Shown here one piece after another: positions 45,601 through 57,425 of a stretch of 64,000 nucleotides of DNA (positions within the stretch are counted from its first letter, which is position 1; every line of letters begins with the position of its first letter). The notes under the pieces are model-generated. The model was given only the letters and a program-made list of their open reading frames with translations. It was not told where the DNA came from and ran no database searches. Made by a program: the position numbers and the translations under genes. The stretch is from assembly GCA_003988855.1 (NCBI GenBank), contig QYAI01000051.1:186001-250000 (forward strand), read 5' to 3'. The DNA is from Arachnopeziza araneosa. Taxonomy: Eukaryota; Ascomycota; Leotiomycetes; Helotiales; Arachnopezizaceae.

Positions 45601-45815
45601 GGAACCATATTGATATGGCCATCCTTGACAACATCATGACCTGGTTGTTGGGCGTAGACTTTCCGGAGTTCAGACTCAAAGGATTTGAAAGGCTCAAGCA
45701 GGGTGGCAATAGAGGTATCATTGTGTTTATCGAAATACGGGATGAATTCCTTAACTGATCCGCATGGAATGTGAGGGATCTGAATAGCATCCTTCAACTG
45801 AATTGGCATGGCCAT
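39648..45815 (-). CDS. Large ankyrin-repeat protein with N-terminal nucleotidyltransferase-like domain
   Basis: Twelve exons: 45398-45815, 45090-45304, 44634-44948, 44151-44484, 43364-44106, 43152-43318, 42464-43108, 41698-42416, 41247-41617, 40934-41200, 40708-40786, 39648-40663; 1762 residues. Residues 140-320 show a nucleotidyltransferase-like pattern: AAGSSVTTALL (about 145-155), ASDVDLFIWG (Asp181, Asp183), then strand HVQIVLRLY and GFDVDCACVCYDG (Asp251, Asp253). RRSPSYENRLSKYSHRGFEV follows. Ankyrin units include TGRTPLHLATMASTLEIVQC and DGRTALHIAAARGNADMVRT (about 540-605), YGFSSLHLAILNGHLHIIEL, QGWTPLASATQRGYDDMVTK (about 818), NGFSPFSIAVLRGHKELAKK and EGWTPLHLAVAIHRPDIVSR (about 1468). 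An acidic Lys/Glu linker lies at about 610-670. All junctions keep the frame. The function is unknown; the enzyme idea is inference. The start could also be the ATG at 45809. Confidence 0.88.
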
Positions 45816-47329
45816 CTTGGAGGGAGTGCACAATCAAAAAGATCAAGGTGATAGAGAAGATAATGTATCAGAAGCGAGAGAAGTGAGTCCAAAGCGTACG
45901 AGATGAATAAGTAGAATGCTCTTGTTGAATTGGACGTGCGACTGTTCATTAACGAGAGACAGGATGGAGTTTGAAGGAGGGAAGAACAGAGTCTTTTATC
46001 TTTGAGATGAGAGAGTTTGATACTCACACTGCTTGAAATACCCTTCGCGTTAATCCACACTCACGCGTTTTGTCTTGACACCAAGTCTCGTGCGGTGCAC
46101 GTTTCCATGCCGCCACTCAAGGCAACGGCTGGTGCCTCGTGACTAGTCCAATACGAGTGACACAAGCGGCAGCTTGACTCCTGAACCAGGCAGAGTACCA
46201 GTTCTAACATCGAATTTTTATTAGCTATCCACTCTGTGACTCAATTTTGTTCTTTGAATGAGACGATGTCGGTTGGTTCCCGTTGAAGATGAGATGGGGA
46301 GGCAGGCAACATTGCTTAGTCCTGAAATATTGTCGGTCCACTGGTGGTCAGAAATGTATATATGACGAAGGAAATAAACGGGCCTCAAGATTTTCATATC
46401 TCTGGTAATGAAACATGAAGTCGCTTGAAAATTTGAATTATAAATGTGGACCCGTACAATGCAACCCGGCAGCCCGAGACCCATTGTTGAACGGAGCTGC
46501 GAAGCTCATGTGCACTACGACTCGCATTATATTTGCAACTAGCACTTGAACTCGACCCAGTTCAACAATTTTGCTACTGATAAAGCTACATGTCAAATGA
46601 TTCTGCCGCTCATAGATGTTCTTCTCAGCCAACATTAACAGGTATTGAATGGATTTAGAACTGTGAAGGAATCTCGTCCTGTCTGACCAATCAGTACACA
46701 GAAATTCTCTACTCACACAAGACAGGAAACAAGTATGACACTACAGAACCTGTCGAGCGCCCGAGACTATGTTAACTAAGATTTCCGTCAATCTCATCCC
46801 ATCTCTTTGTCTCTCGAGCCTCGGCCTGTTCCAACTTCAAATGTTGATAAACTCTGAGACAGTGCCCCTGGAGGCACATAGCGTAACCATTTAAGTCTAT
46901 CGTATGTTTCATCGTTGACCGATCTCTGTATTACTCCACACCGAGCTGGAATCGCCTTTTATGTGGTACAGGATACAGAAAAGCATGGGATCAGAAATCT
47001 GCATTTGGAAGTTAATCTCCTCCCCTTACACGGCCGACAAAGTTTTCCGTAGGAAAATTACGGAAAGCAACTGCTTGTGTACGATATTCAGGATCGCGAG
47101 AGTGTTCTTGAGGATTCGTGATCTAAATATCGGGCGAGTACGTCTACAGCGTTGTACATAATATCCGTTGAATGGGAAGCTGGAAATTTGAGGTGAGACT
47201 GGTCCTCTCAACCTCATTTAAGTATTTATAAAGCATACTTCCTCCGAAAGAGAGACATTTCTTCTCCTCTTTATTTCGCCTTGGGAAATATAGCGAAAGA
47301 ACCTTTTCCAGTGGCTCCAATCATCCATC
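45816..47329. other. 1.5 kb divergent intergenic region
   Basis: No supported gene. Small frames on both strands lack motifs. Holds the promoters of the ankyrin gene (minus) and the CFEM gene (plus). Confidence 0.5.
47223..47232 (+). promoter_or_regulatory. TATA-like box before the CFEM gene
   Basis: TATTTATAAA about 100 bases upstream of the CFEM start codon, followed by a pyrimidine-rich stretch (CTTCTCCTCTTTATTTC) typical of fungal transcription start regions. Confidence 0.4.
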
Positions 47330-47969
47330 ATGAATCATTTAGCTTTTGTCTTTCCTCTACTCTGGCTCTCTAGTATGGTGGCAGCACAGATTCCGGATTG
47401 TGCAACCGGTTGTATCGCGGATGCTGTTAAGAACGCCACCACCTGCGGATCTAGTGACCTTGCCTGCCAATGCACAAGTTCTAATTATGCTCTCATTGAG
47501 GCAGAAGCAACGACGTGTGTGGTTAGTGACTGCGGAAGTGATGCAATACGTGAGATGATATTACCCATGATTGGCCTCTGCTAACATCGGTTCAGAGGTT
47601 CTATCTGCTGTGAATGCCGAATGTCAGGCTGCACTATCATCAACTTACATCAGCAACGCTATTGCCGCAGCTACTTCTGCTGCTCCTTCAGCTGCAGCGA
47701 CGACGGAAGGTACTAGTAAGGATGGACCTGAGACAACTACAGCAACGGAATCGCCTAGTACAACCACAGGTACGATAGTTGAATGTGGGTGTGGTGATTT
47801 GTTGACAGCATATCCGAGTGCAGCTCCGTCACCGACTTCCTCAAGAAATGGCACTATAACAGGAGCTGCGCCCTCTGTTGCTTATACCTTGGCTGCTGGA
47901 GGCTCAAAGCCGTTAGTGGCTGTTGGGAATTTGCTAGCTGTAGGGATATTGGTGCTTGCTGCTATTTGA
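47330..47969 (+). CDS. CFEM-domain, GPI-anchored cell-surface protein
   Basis: Exons 47330-47549 and 47596-47969 (46-nt intron); 197 residues. The signal peptide is MNHLAFVFPLLWLSSMVAAQ, with cleavage before IPDC. The CFEM domain has eight cysteines in the standard order: IPDCATGC, TTCGSSDLACQCTSSNYALI, TTCVVSDC and VNAEC. The intron falls inside the domain, as is common. A Ser/Thr-rich stalk (about 95-165) and a hydrophobic tail (VAVGNLLAVGILVLAAI) after a small-residue stretch give a GPI signal. The conserved CFEM aspartate is present (GSSDLAC). CFEM proteins act in heme/iron uptake, wall integrity or host interaction; which applies here is not decided. Confidence 0.9.
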
Positions 47970-48652
47970 ATTTGGCTTGAGAATAGGATCTAATGCTTTA
48001 TAAAACTTGATCTTTCAGGGAATTTGTGCTAAACAATTATCAGTGATAATCCTTCTTCTTTGAGAGAAACATAATGAAGAATGCAGCATCTCATCTTTAT
48101 ATGTTAGTTCAAATCTGGCTGTATGCTTGTGAATGGACAAAGGAATTGCAATGTAAGAAGCTTCAATGAAATATACCAGGTCGTGGCATAGTACGTACTA
48201 TTGAGATTGAGGTGCATTATGTCCTATTGATGATGCTACCTACTCCACAACTTTGTGACTGATTGATATCATGATTTTACATCTTTTCCACCTGAGGAGG
48301 AAGGAGCTATCAAGCTCTAGGTCGACACCTGGTGATATATCTATGTGCTGCAATAGTTTCAATCACTTTCATAAGGAAAACCCGGATCGGCCGACATTTA
48401 CCCGGGATATCAACCACTCAATCATTGGTTAAGGAATTCACCGCCTTAGGTCGTGGCAATTCGCTGGAAATGGACCAAGCGCAAGTGCATTATAATAACG
48501 ATGGAGGACAACTTCATCACTACGCTCAGCATCCGACAGCGGATGATCTTACCCGCCGCATCCTTAGAGAACGACATTCTCCTTCGCTTGTCCTATTCTC
48601 CCTTCCCGACTCCGTACCTACCTCAGATACAAATTCGGGTCAAAAGATCAAC
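47970..48652. other. Intergenic: CFEM 3' flank and ARP8 promoter
   Basis: 680 bases. A plus-strand frame (48332-48769) overlaps the first ARP8 exon out of frame and looks like a shadow. Nothing recognised. Confidence 0.4.
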
Positions 48653-51073
48653 ATGGTGGGAAAGAAGTCAGGCAAGGCGCTTTTGCGCGAAGAGGGTAAG
48701 GCGATCGCAAAGAGGAATTGGATATTACTGACGAACTACAAGGCCTCGAACGGACCGATAATGGCATGAAGCAATCTAGTTGGCCCGAGATCCAGATGAT
48801 CAACCAGAAAAATTACTATACGTAAGTCAAATATTGAAGGAAATGTTAGAGACGGAGAGGGGGGAGTCCAGCCAATCTTGTTATAGAGTTTGCCCATTTT
48901 ACATCATATTTTTTCCTATGAAGACCTATTTTCTGATGCCGCCGGCTAACGATTACTTAGTGAGTATATGAAGCGTGATGATCAGATACTCCCCTTCCGC
49001 CTTCAGAATGAAGCGAATCGAGACAGGATGATACGAAATGCCAAGGATAAAGACCGAGCTCTTGCACGTACAGGAAATACAGATGTTCCGATACCCATAA
49101 ATGCCGATGGCGAGTTAGAAGATGATGAAGCTAGTGATGGCTTTGACTCCTCTAAAATCATTGTGATACACCCAGGAAGTCAAAATCTGCGAATAGGTCT
49201 TGCAAGCGATGCGTTGCCGAAAAGTATACCCATGACTATCGCTGCAAAGTGGAAGATTACAGAATCACAAGAGTACGAACCGCGACCGAAGAGACAGAAA
49301 TTAGATACGACACCAGAGCAGCAATTTGGAGAAGAATTCTCGAAGAAGTTTACCGCCATGTCATCGGCCCTCAAGATAGATATGCGAGCAAACAAGCGCA
49401 AAGTTCTGCCAAATTCTAAAGAATTGGTCGTCAATTATAATCGGAGATCTGAACCAGAGAAGATTCCAGAGCACAATGACCCTATGAGAATCGAATGGAC
49501 AGATGTTACCAAAGATGATGCCAAAGACCACTCGTCATTCTTCACTGGAATGGATGCGATGAGGGTGCCAGATAACTCAGATCCTCCTTACAAGCTATTC
49601 TGGCCAGTTCAGAATGGCTGGTTCCACGAAAATGACTATCTGACACGAGAGCATCTCTTTGATGATTTTGACAGTATTCTTGATTCTGCGTTCAGAAAAG
49701 AACTCGCGTTAGCAAGCAGCGTTGAATGGGAACAGTATAGCTGTGTTTTCGTTATTCCAGATTTGTATGACAAGCGATACGTTGAGCAAGCTCTAGATAT
49801 GTGCTTGAAGAGTTTTGGATTTAAACAAGTCTGTTTTATTCAGGAAAGTTTAGCAGCAACATATGGTGCAGGCTATACAAGCGCTTGTATTGTGGATATC
49901 GGTGCTCAGAAGACATCAATTTGCTGTGTCGAAGACGGCATGTGCATTGAAGACTCTCGCATCAATCTCAAATACGGAGGTTACGATGTTACCGAAACCT
50001 TTATCAAAATGATGTTGTACGATCATTTTCCATATTCCGATATTAATCTGAAACGACGCTACGATTTTCTACTTGCGGAGGAGCTCAAGATCAGCTTTTG
50101 TACGATGAACCAGGCTGAGATATCACCACAACTCTACAACTTCCATCTCCGAGCTCCAAACCAGCCCACACATAAATATCAGTTTAAAACCTACGATGAG
50201 GTCATTCTAGCTCCTATGGGATTCTTCGACCCGTCAATCTTCGACAATAGCGACAAACTTGTTGGTCGTCGGAAATACATTGATAGATCATACAATGCAT
50301 ATGATGCAGATATACCTGATGATCCTGCCTCCTCAGCCCAGCTCGCCATTCTTACCTCGATCAAACCCTCGCTCATCACAACAGCCACAGGTATTACAAA
50401 TGGCAATACTATCGAACTAGCTACACCTTCAAAAGAGAAGCCTAATCCCTTTCTTTCCCGCCTGGACGAAACCAATGGCAACTCTCGGGTCACTTCTGCC
50501 GCAGGATCCCCGGCACCCGATGGTGTTAATACTCCAGTTCCATCAGGGCCGTACGTATTTGGAGCAAATGGCACAAATGGTGGTTCCCCTGGTCCAAATG
50601 GTAGCTCATTTCAATTCGGCAACGGCTCTCATAATGGCGGAACACCTGGTCCTCCTGCGGGGATGTTCGTGGATCAGTTAGCGCGCACGCAGAAGGATTT
50701 TGCCAATGAGCGTGATTCAGTTCTTCCCGTCGCACCACTAGACACAGCTATCATTACGAGTATTACACATGCCGCGAAAGGTGACGATAAGAAAGTTCGT
50801 GACTTCTTCGGAGGTATCATGGTCATCGGAGGTGGTGCAAAGACGCCTGGGTTTGGTCCGTTTTTAGAAGAGAAGCTGAAAATCAAGCGACCCGATCTAG
50901 CAGATAAGGTCTTGGTTGGGACCAGTCCGAGAGAAATGGACGGTCAGGTTGTGGTGTGGAAGGGAGCAAGTGTGTATGCGAGAATGAAGGCGCATGAGAG
51001 CTGGGTTGGACAACTGGAGTATGAGCGATTAGGAAGCAGAGTCTTGCATCACAAGGTGCTCTGGAATTATTGA
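48653..51073 (+). CDS. ARP8: Actin-related protein 8, INO80 chromatin-remodelling subunit
   Basis: Exons 48653-48695, 48743-48821, 48961-51073; 744 residues. Two small leading exons encode MVGKKSGKALLREEG and NGMKQSSWPEIQMINQKNYY, the conserved Arp8 N-terminus, before EYMKRDDQILPFRLQNEANR. The actin fold starts at KIIVIHPGSQNLRIGLASDA. Adenosine-binding parts are SACIVDIGAQKTSICCVEDG, RINLKYGGYDVTETFI and GIMVIGGGAKTPGFGPFLEE. DQVVW-type end sequence is seen as DGQVVVWKGASVYARM. A Gly/Pro/Asn-rich loop at about residues 555-605 interrupts the fold, where Arp8 proteins usually have long insertions. Arp8 helps INO80 bind linker DNA and nucleosomes. Frame holds over both introns. Confidence 0.95.
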
Positions 51074-51296
51074 TTAGGGAGCTGACTGGCGCTGAGGAAG
51101 GAGGAGTTTAAAATCCTTGGGGAATATTGGGAGTATGGATACATTACGGGGGTATGAATTTAGAAGTCGCGGCATTCGTCAGGCCGGACGGACGTCAAAG
51201 AGTACTTGGGCCGTTGTTTAGAATAACACCAATGCATAGGTATGAATTTCAAGGCCACTTCGATTCCGAGTAGCGGCTCGCCAACGCATGAGCCCA

Positions 51297-51323
51297 TACA
51301 TAATTGGCCCATAATTGGCCCAT
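51297..51323. repeat. Tandem duplication of ATAATTGGCCC
   Basis: Two direct copies of an 11-13 base unit (CATAATTGGCC twice, then CATATG) in the ARP8/ABC interval. Confidence 0.7.
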
Positions 51324-51992
51324 ATGAAGATGGGTCGCCTTGATGTTCCCGATGGCTGGTTCCAATAAGAGCCGCAGCCACGCAGAGAAGCCAAGTGCGT
51401 GGCGTCGGATACGACGATACGAAATACGGAGTTATCGTTCTCGGATCAGGAAGATGCGGTCTCCGAGCGCAGAATTGTGCGAACATCGGTGCATAATAAG
51501 TCTCCTGGATAGAAAGGCCGAGACGGGAATCTCCCCAGACAGGAAAAAGGCGGAGTTTACTAAATCCCGCGCTGGGGGTATGGTGTATCGACGATGTTGA
51601 AGAAGCCGCGAATGTGCGCTCTCGTGAATGGACCCGATGCAGTTCGGTGAAGAGTCAGAGCGGAACCGGAAGGAGTATATGCCCGTCTGATTTCCACCTC
51701 GTAGCATTTCGCAGGAGGAAGTTCACGATGCGGCGGTGGCCTCCGTACGTTGGGTGATGGGCTGGATTCATTCAGCTCGGTGGTACAGTACAGTCGTGGT
51801 GTGACAGGCTGGGCGATGCGACAGGATGACAGACTCCCCAAACAGTATCAAACATGTTTTCTTCGCTTCCAATCTGGCAGGCTGCTCGTTTGCCATGGGC
51901 CCGAGAACGAACGAATCAGCGCCACTTGCGATCGCGAAAAGCCATGGCCCCGTAATAATATCACAGCGCCGGTATGATTGATTAGCCTGACG

Positions 51993-52020
51993 TATGTACA
52001 TGTACAGTACAGTACTGTAC
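51993..52020. promoter_or_regulatory. Cluster of GTAC palindromes
   Basis: Contains two perfect 12-base palindromes, TGTACATGTACA and TACAGTACTGTA, side by side about 480 bases upstream of the ABC transporter start. A further GGTACAGTACAG lies at about 51783. Such paired symmetric sites suit a dimeric regulator, but no factor is known to me. Confidence 0.35.
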
Positions 52021-52403
52021 CTCGGGCTGGTGACCGAAAATGAATGATCGAAGCCCGACCCACCAACAAGCTGCCTTTTGCGCATTCTGGAGAAAGATTG
52101 GGGCGCAATGAACGAACGGGCACGGAGAAGAAACATCCCGACTGAGTGGATAACTCAGGATCATAAAAGACCGCACCACCTCCCCAAGGCTCGGCCTCGT
52201 CCTCCTTCTTGCCTCTGACCTTGTCTTGCCCTACACACCTTTCTTCCCTATTGATAACCTTTTCCTTCTTTCCTATCCCTCTCTCCCTCTCGCCCTCTGT
52301 TTAATCCTATTCAAACCTTTGTTCAGTCAGCCTCGCCCTCCATGCTGTGTGTTGATACGACTACCAAAATAGAGCACTAGAGCATATCTGGATCAATCAC
52401 AGC

Positions 52404-52418
52404 TTTTTTTTTTTTTTT
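52404..52418 (+). repeat. T15 homopolymer followed by GGGGAGGG
   Basis: Fifteen T, about 85 bases upstream of the ABC transporter start codon; possible poly(dT) promoter element or part of the 5' UTR. Confidence 0.8.
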
Positions 52419-52502
52419 GGGGAGGGAGCAACCCTCCCAAGTTTGCAGGACCTCGTCTCTGCCTCTTCTACTGCTCAACAACTCCCAACTTAAGCCGCCA
52501 CA

Positions 52503-55500
52503 ATGGCTGGCGATCTCTCGGAAAAGCTCGCGGGCTCGCTCCATCGCCCCTCGTCAGGCGAATCGACCGACGAGAACGAATCGACGAGAAAGCACGAGAC
52601 TGGAGAGAAAGCAGACATGCACGCAGCCTCAGACCATGCAGCCTTAGCAAAAGCAGATACCAATCTCAAAGTGGACGTGAAGGAGGAAGATATCTATGCG
52701 CATCTCCCTGCCGACGAGGCTGAGGTTCTGAAGAGACAGGTCAACATACCCATAGTGAAGACAGGATGGAAAACCTTGTACCGGTACTCGACCAGAAATG
52801 ACATTATCATCATGGTCATATCGGCTATCTGTTCGATCGTTGCGGGAGCTGCGATGCCATTGATGACAGTTGTGTTTGGTAACTTGGCAGGCGAATTTAA
52901 TGGCTATTTCGCAGGAACCACCACTCACGCTGCTTTCGAGCATACCATCACACATTTGGTATTATACTTCGTCTATATCGCAATTGCCGAGTTCATCACC
53001 GTCTACATATCCACTGTCGGCTTCATTTATACTGGGGAACATATCAGCGGGAAAATTAGGTCGCATTATTTGGCCGCTTGTATGAGACAGAATATTGGTT
53101 TCTTCGACAAACTTGGTTCTGGAGAGATCACCACCAGGATCACGGCAGATACGAACTTAGTTCAGGACGGTATCTCAGAGAAAGTTGGACTGACTCTCAG
53201 CGCCATTGCCACATTTATTACGGCTTTTGTCATTGGATTCATTAAATCATGGAAGTTGACTCTGATTCTCTCCTCTACCGTGTTCGCTATTGTTGTTGTG
53301 ATGGGTGGTGGTTCAAGCTTCATTATCAAGTACAGCAAACAGTCTCTCGAATCCTATGCTCTTGGAGGAACAATTGCCGAGGAAGTTATTTCTTCAATTC
53401 GAAATGCTGTCGCATTCGGTACACAGGACAAACTCGCTCGTCAATACGATGTACATCTTGCACGAGCCGAGAGGTTCGGATTCATGAACAAACGCGTTTT
53501 GGGTGTTATGGTTGGAGGCATGTTTTTGGTCATCTACCTCAACTATGGGTTGGCATTTTGGATGGGCAGTCGATTCTTGGTTAAGGGAGAGATCACCCTG
53601 TCTGAGATTCTTACCATTTTGATGTCCATTATGATTGGTGCATTCTCACTCGGAAACGTAGCTCCAAATGCACAGGCATTTACCACGGCCATGTCCGCCG
53701 CTGCCAAGATCTTCAACACAATCGATCGTGTTTCCCCATTGGATCCCACCTCGGAAGAAGGCGAGAAGTTAGACCACGTTGAGGGAAATATCGAGTTGAG
53801 ACATATCAAGCATATTTATCCTTCACGACCTGAAGTCGTAGTGATGAAGGATGTCAGCTTAATCATTCCCGCTGGCAAGAAGACCGCTTTGGTTGGCGCT
53901 TCGGGATCTGGAAAGAGTACAATTGTTGGCTTGGTAGAACGATTTTACGATCCAGTTGGTGGACAGGTGTTTTTGGACGGTCATGATGTTAGCACTTTAA
54001 ATCTACGTTGGTTACGGCGACAGATCTCCTTGGTCAGCCAAGAACCTACCCTTTTCGGCACTACGATTTACGAAAATATCAAACATGGTTTGATCGGTAC
54101 CAAGCACGAAAACGAGAGTGAAGAGCAGCAGAGAGAGCTTATTACCGAAGCTGCAAAGATGGCAAATGCCCACGACTTTATTTCCGCTCTTCCTGAGAAG
54201 TACGAGACGAATGTTGGAGAGCGTGGTTTCCTTCTTTCTGGTGGTCAAAAACAACGCATCGCAATTGCTCGGGCAATGGTCAGCGATCCAAAGATTTTGC
54301 TGCTCGATGAAGCTACTTCGGCTCTTGATACCAAATCTGAAGGCGTTGTTCAAGCTGCACTTGAAGTTGCTGCTGCAGGTCGAACAACCATCACAATTGC
54401 GCATCGTCTCTCGACCATCAAAGACGCTGACAATATTGTTGTTATGACTGAAGGTCGGATTGTTGAACAAGGTAACCATGATGAGTTATTGTTACAACAA
54501 GGTGCCTACTACAATTTGGTTGAAGCTCAAAAGATTGCTGAAACTAGGGAGATGACTCCTGAAGAACAAGCTCAGGTTGATGTCGAAGATGAAAAGCTGG
54601 TCCGTGAGATGTCACGGAAGAGCGGCAAGGTAGAGTACGAAGAGGACCCGGACGACAAAAATATTGCAAATAAGCTCAACAGGACTGCAACAGAGAAATC
54701 ACAGTCTTCTCTAGTACTGCAACGACGAACTAGGTCTCTAGAGCAACAGGATTCTCTATGGACTCTCATCAAATTAATCACCTCCTTCAACAAGACTGAA
54801 TATCATTTCATGGCGTTTGGTCTCTTCTTCTCCATCATCTGCGGAGGTGGTAACCCTGTCCAAGCCGTGTTTTTCGCCAAAGAGATTATTTCTCTTTCGA
54901 TCCCGCTCACCAATCCTATAACGGGTGTCGTCGTTCCTGGAGCAAAGCATGAGCTTCGACATGATGTTGATTTTTGGTCTGCGATGTACCTTATGCTTGC
55001 TTTTGTTCAATTACTTGCATTTTGTTTTCAAGGAGTTGCTTTCGCATTCTGTTCTGAGAGATTGATTCATCGCGTGCGAGATCGGGCTTTCAGAACGATG
55101 CTGAGACAAGACATTGAATTCTTCGACAAGGAAGAAAATACCGCTGGTGCCTTAACTTCTTTCCTGAGTACAGAGACCACACATGTCGCTGGTCTCTCGG
55201 GGGTGACTTTGGGAACATTACTTCAGGTGATCACTACGTTGGTGGCATCAATGATTCTAGCTACTATTATTGCCTGGAAGCTAGCTCTAGTTTGTATTGC
55301 TACGATTCCAGTATTGCTTGGTTGTGGTTTCTTCCGCTTCTACATGTTGGCTCAATTTCAACGTCGTGCCAAGCGAGCTTATGAGCAGAGCGCTTCTTAC
55401 GCCTGCGAGGCAACAAGTGCCATCCGGACCGTTGCTTCTTTAACAAGAGAGGATGATGTTTTGAAGAAGTACAATGATTCCATTGATGCTCAGAACAGAA

Positions 55501-56610
55501 AGAGCTTGATGTCTGTCTTGAACTCATCCCTTCTTTATGCTGCCTCGCAGTCACTCATGTTTCTGTGTGTTGCACTTGGCTTTTGGTACGTTTACTATCC
55601 TGCTTGTTCTGAAATCCTAAACTAACCCTCTCAGGTACGGCGGAAACCGAATTGCAGACCGAGAATACACCTTGTTCCAATTCTTCGTCTGTTTCCAGTC
55701 TGTCATCTTCGGTGCTCAATCTGCAGGTACCATCTTCTCGTTCGCTCCCGATATGGGCAAAGCCAAGCAAGCGGCTCAAGAACTCAAAATTCTCTTTGAT
55801 CGCAAACCTACCATTGATTCTTGGTCCAAGGATGGTGCGTCTGTAGAATCTATCGAAGGCACCGTTGAGTTCCGGGACGTCCATTTCCGCTATCCTACTC
55901 GTCCGGAACAACCTGTTCTTCGCGGGTTGAACCTCAGCGTGAAGCCAGGACAATATATTGCACTTGTTGGTGCTTCGGGCTGTGGGAAATCAACCACCAT
56001 TGCGTTGCTAGAGCGTTTCTACGATCCCTTGGTGGGAGGAATCTATGTGGATGGCCGTGAGATTTCCTCTCTCAACATCAACGAATACCGATCATTCATT
56101 GCTCTCGTGTCTCAAGAGCCAACCCTCTACCAAGGTACCATCCGCGAGAATATTCTCCTGGGAGCCGATAGGGGCGATGATGAAGTCTCGGATGCGGATA
56201 TTGAGTTTGCATGCCGTGAAGCCAATATCTACGATTTTATCATGTCTCTACCTGATGGCTTCTCTACCATCGTCGGCTCCAAAGGATCCATGTTGTCCGG
56301 AGGTCAAAAGCAGCGCATAGCTATCGCTCGTGCGTTACTCCGCGACCCCAAGATCTTGCTCTTAGACGAAGCTACATCCGCTCTGGACTCGGAGAGTGAG
56401 CACGTTGTGCAGCTGGCCTTGGATAAAGCTTCGAAAGGCAGAACGACGATTGCCGTCGCACATCGGTTGAGCACCATCCAGAAGGCTGATGTGATTTATG
56501 TGTTCGATCAAGGAGTTGTGGTGGAGTATGGTACGCACAATGAATTGATGACAAAGGGTGGAAGGTACAGCGAGTTGGTGAATTTGCAGAGTTTAGGGAA
56601 GCATAAGTAG
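52503..56610 (+). CDS. Full-size ABC-B (MDR/P-glycoprotein-type) transporter
   Basis: Exons 52503-55585 and 55635-56610 (49-nt intron in the second membrane domain); 1352 residues, the usual length for TMD-NBD-TMD-NBD fungal MDR proteins. Residues 1-95 are hydrophilic. TMD1 starts near 105 and contains the MRQNIGFFDKLGSGEITTRI coupling region. NBD1: Walker A GASGSGKST (about 464), Q-loop SLVSQEPTLF, signature LSGGQKQRIAIARA, Walker B ILLLDEATSALD, switch His in IAHRLSTI. NBD2: GASGCGKST (about 1138), LVSQEPTLY, LSGGQKQRIAIARALL, ILLLDEATSALD, VAHRLSTI. Both ATP sites look catalytically complete. It resembles Aspergillus Mdr1-type drug efflux pumps; the substrate cannot be told from sequence. 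The start (MAGDLSEKL) is the first ATG after a pyrimidine-rich leader. Confidence 0.97.
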
Positions 56611-56935
56611 ATGGTGGGTTTACCCTCGTGTGGAGTGACTGTACATAGTGCATTGCGACGGCGTTACGGAGGAGCGTAGAACCTCTCTGCTTGGTCCGTT
56701 TTCAGACGAGAGTCTCTTAGAGAGGAAAGACTTAGATGTATACAATTAATTTGTGACAAGATATGTAAGAGCGGTCTGTGAGGTGCAGAGCCTCGGGTGG
56801 CCTGGCCACCTCCTGGAGCCTCAAGTGCGCCTCCTACCTGTGCTTGAAACATGGAGATGCCACCCCACCAAACACACCAACGCTTCGAGGCACCGTCAGC
56901 GTCCGAGCGACAAAGGCGGAGACGGCAATGACAAC

Positions 56936-56971
56936 GATAACAACAACAACAACGACGACGACGACGACGAG
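56936..56971. repeat. (CAA)n followed by (CGA)n compound microsatellite
   Basis: About five CAA and six CGA units in direct succession. Confidence 0.85.
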
Positions 56972-57406
56972 AGAAGAGCGGGATGATGCGGGCGTTGGTG
57001 CTTGGGTGGAATGGAAATGAGTATTTCGAGAGTGCCGGGCGGGAGAGAAGCGACAGGTGGCCGTCTATTCAGGGCTTCGTAGCGCCCGGGATGGCTGGCG
57101 TCTACAGGCCTTATTTTGGGATGGCCCGCCAGGGCGCACGCCAATCACAACCCGCTCAGGCTGACCGGCGATCACTGCCAGGTCGCTTGCCGGCCGCGTG
57201 CAACCAGCGCAGCGAGGAAATAGATCTGACAGGCCGCATCTCCCAGGGCCCCCCCCCCCATTCCTATTTCTGTCCGTGGGCCAGCGTCTACTCCATCCAG
57301 AAACTACTTGTATCTTTCCTCTCCCCGTCCTCTCACTCTGAGCATTCGCGTTTCTCACGGTTGATCCTGTCTGTATTTCATTTCCTACGTTCTTGTCCTG
57401 TTGATC

Positions 57407-57425
57407 CTCTCTCTCTCTCTCTCTC
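57407..57425. repeat. (CT)n tract in leader of the four-TM gene
   Basis: About nine CT dinucleotides followed by a C run, 55 bases before the ATG at 57481; typical fungal CT-rich leader. Confidence 0.8.

Larger units (their letters stand above)
51074..52502. other. 1.4 kb promoter region of the ABC transporter
   Basis: No supported gene. Holds ARP8's 3' flank, a small tandem repeat, a cluster of GTAC palindromes, a C/T-rich stretch (52190-52330) and a T15 run just before the ABC start codon. Confidence 0.5.

Noticed and set aside
48332..48769. Plus-strand 145-codon frame upstream of ARP8
   Set aside because: It shares the ARP8 first exon frame only by including an intron; the spliced ARP8 N-terminus matches the family better and starts at 48653.
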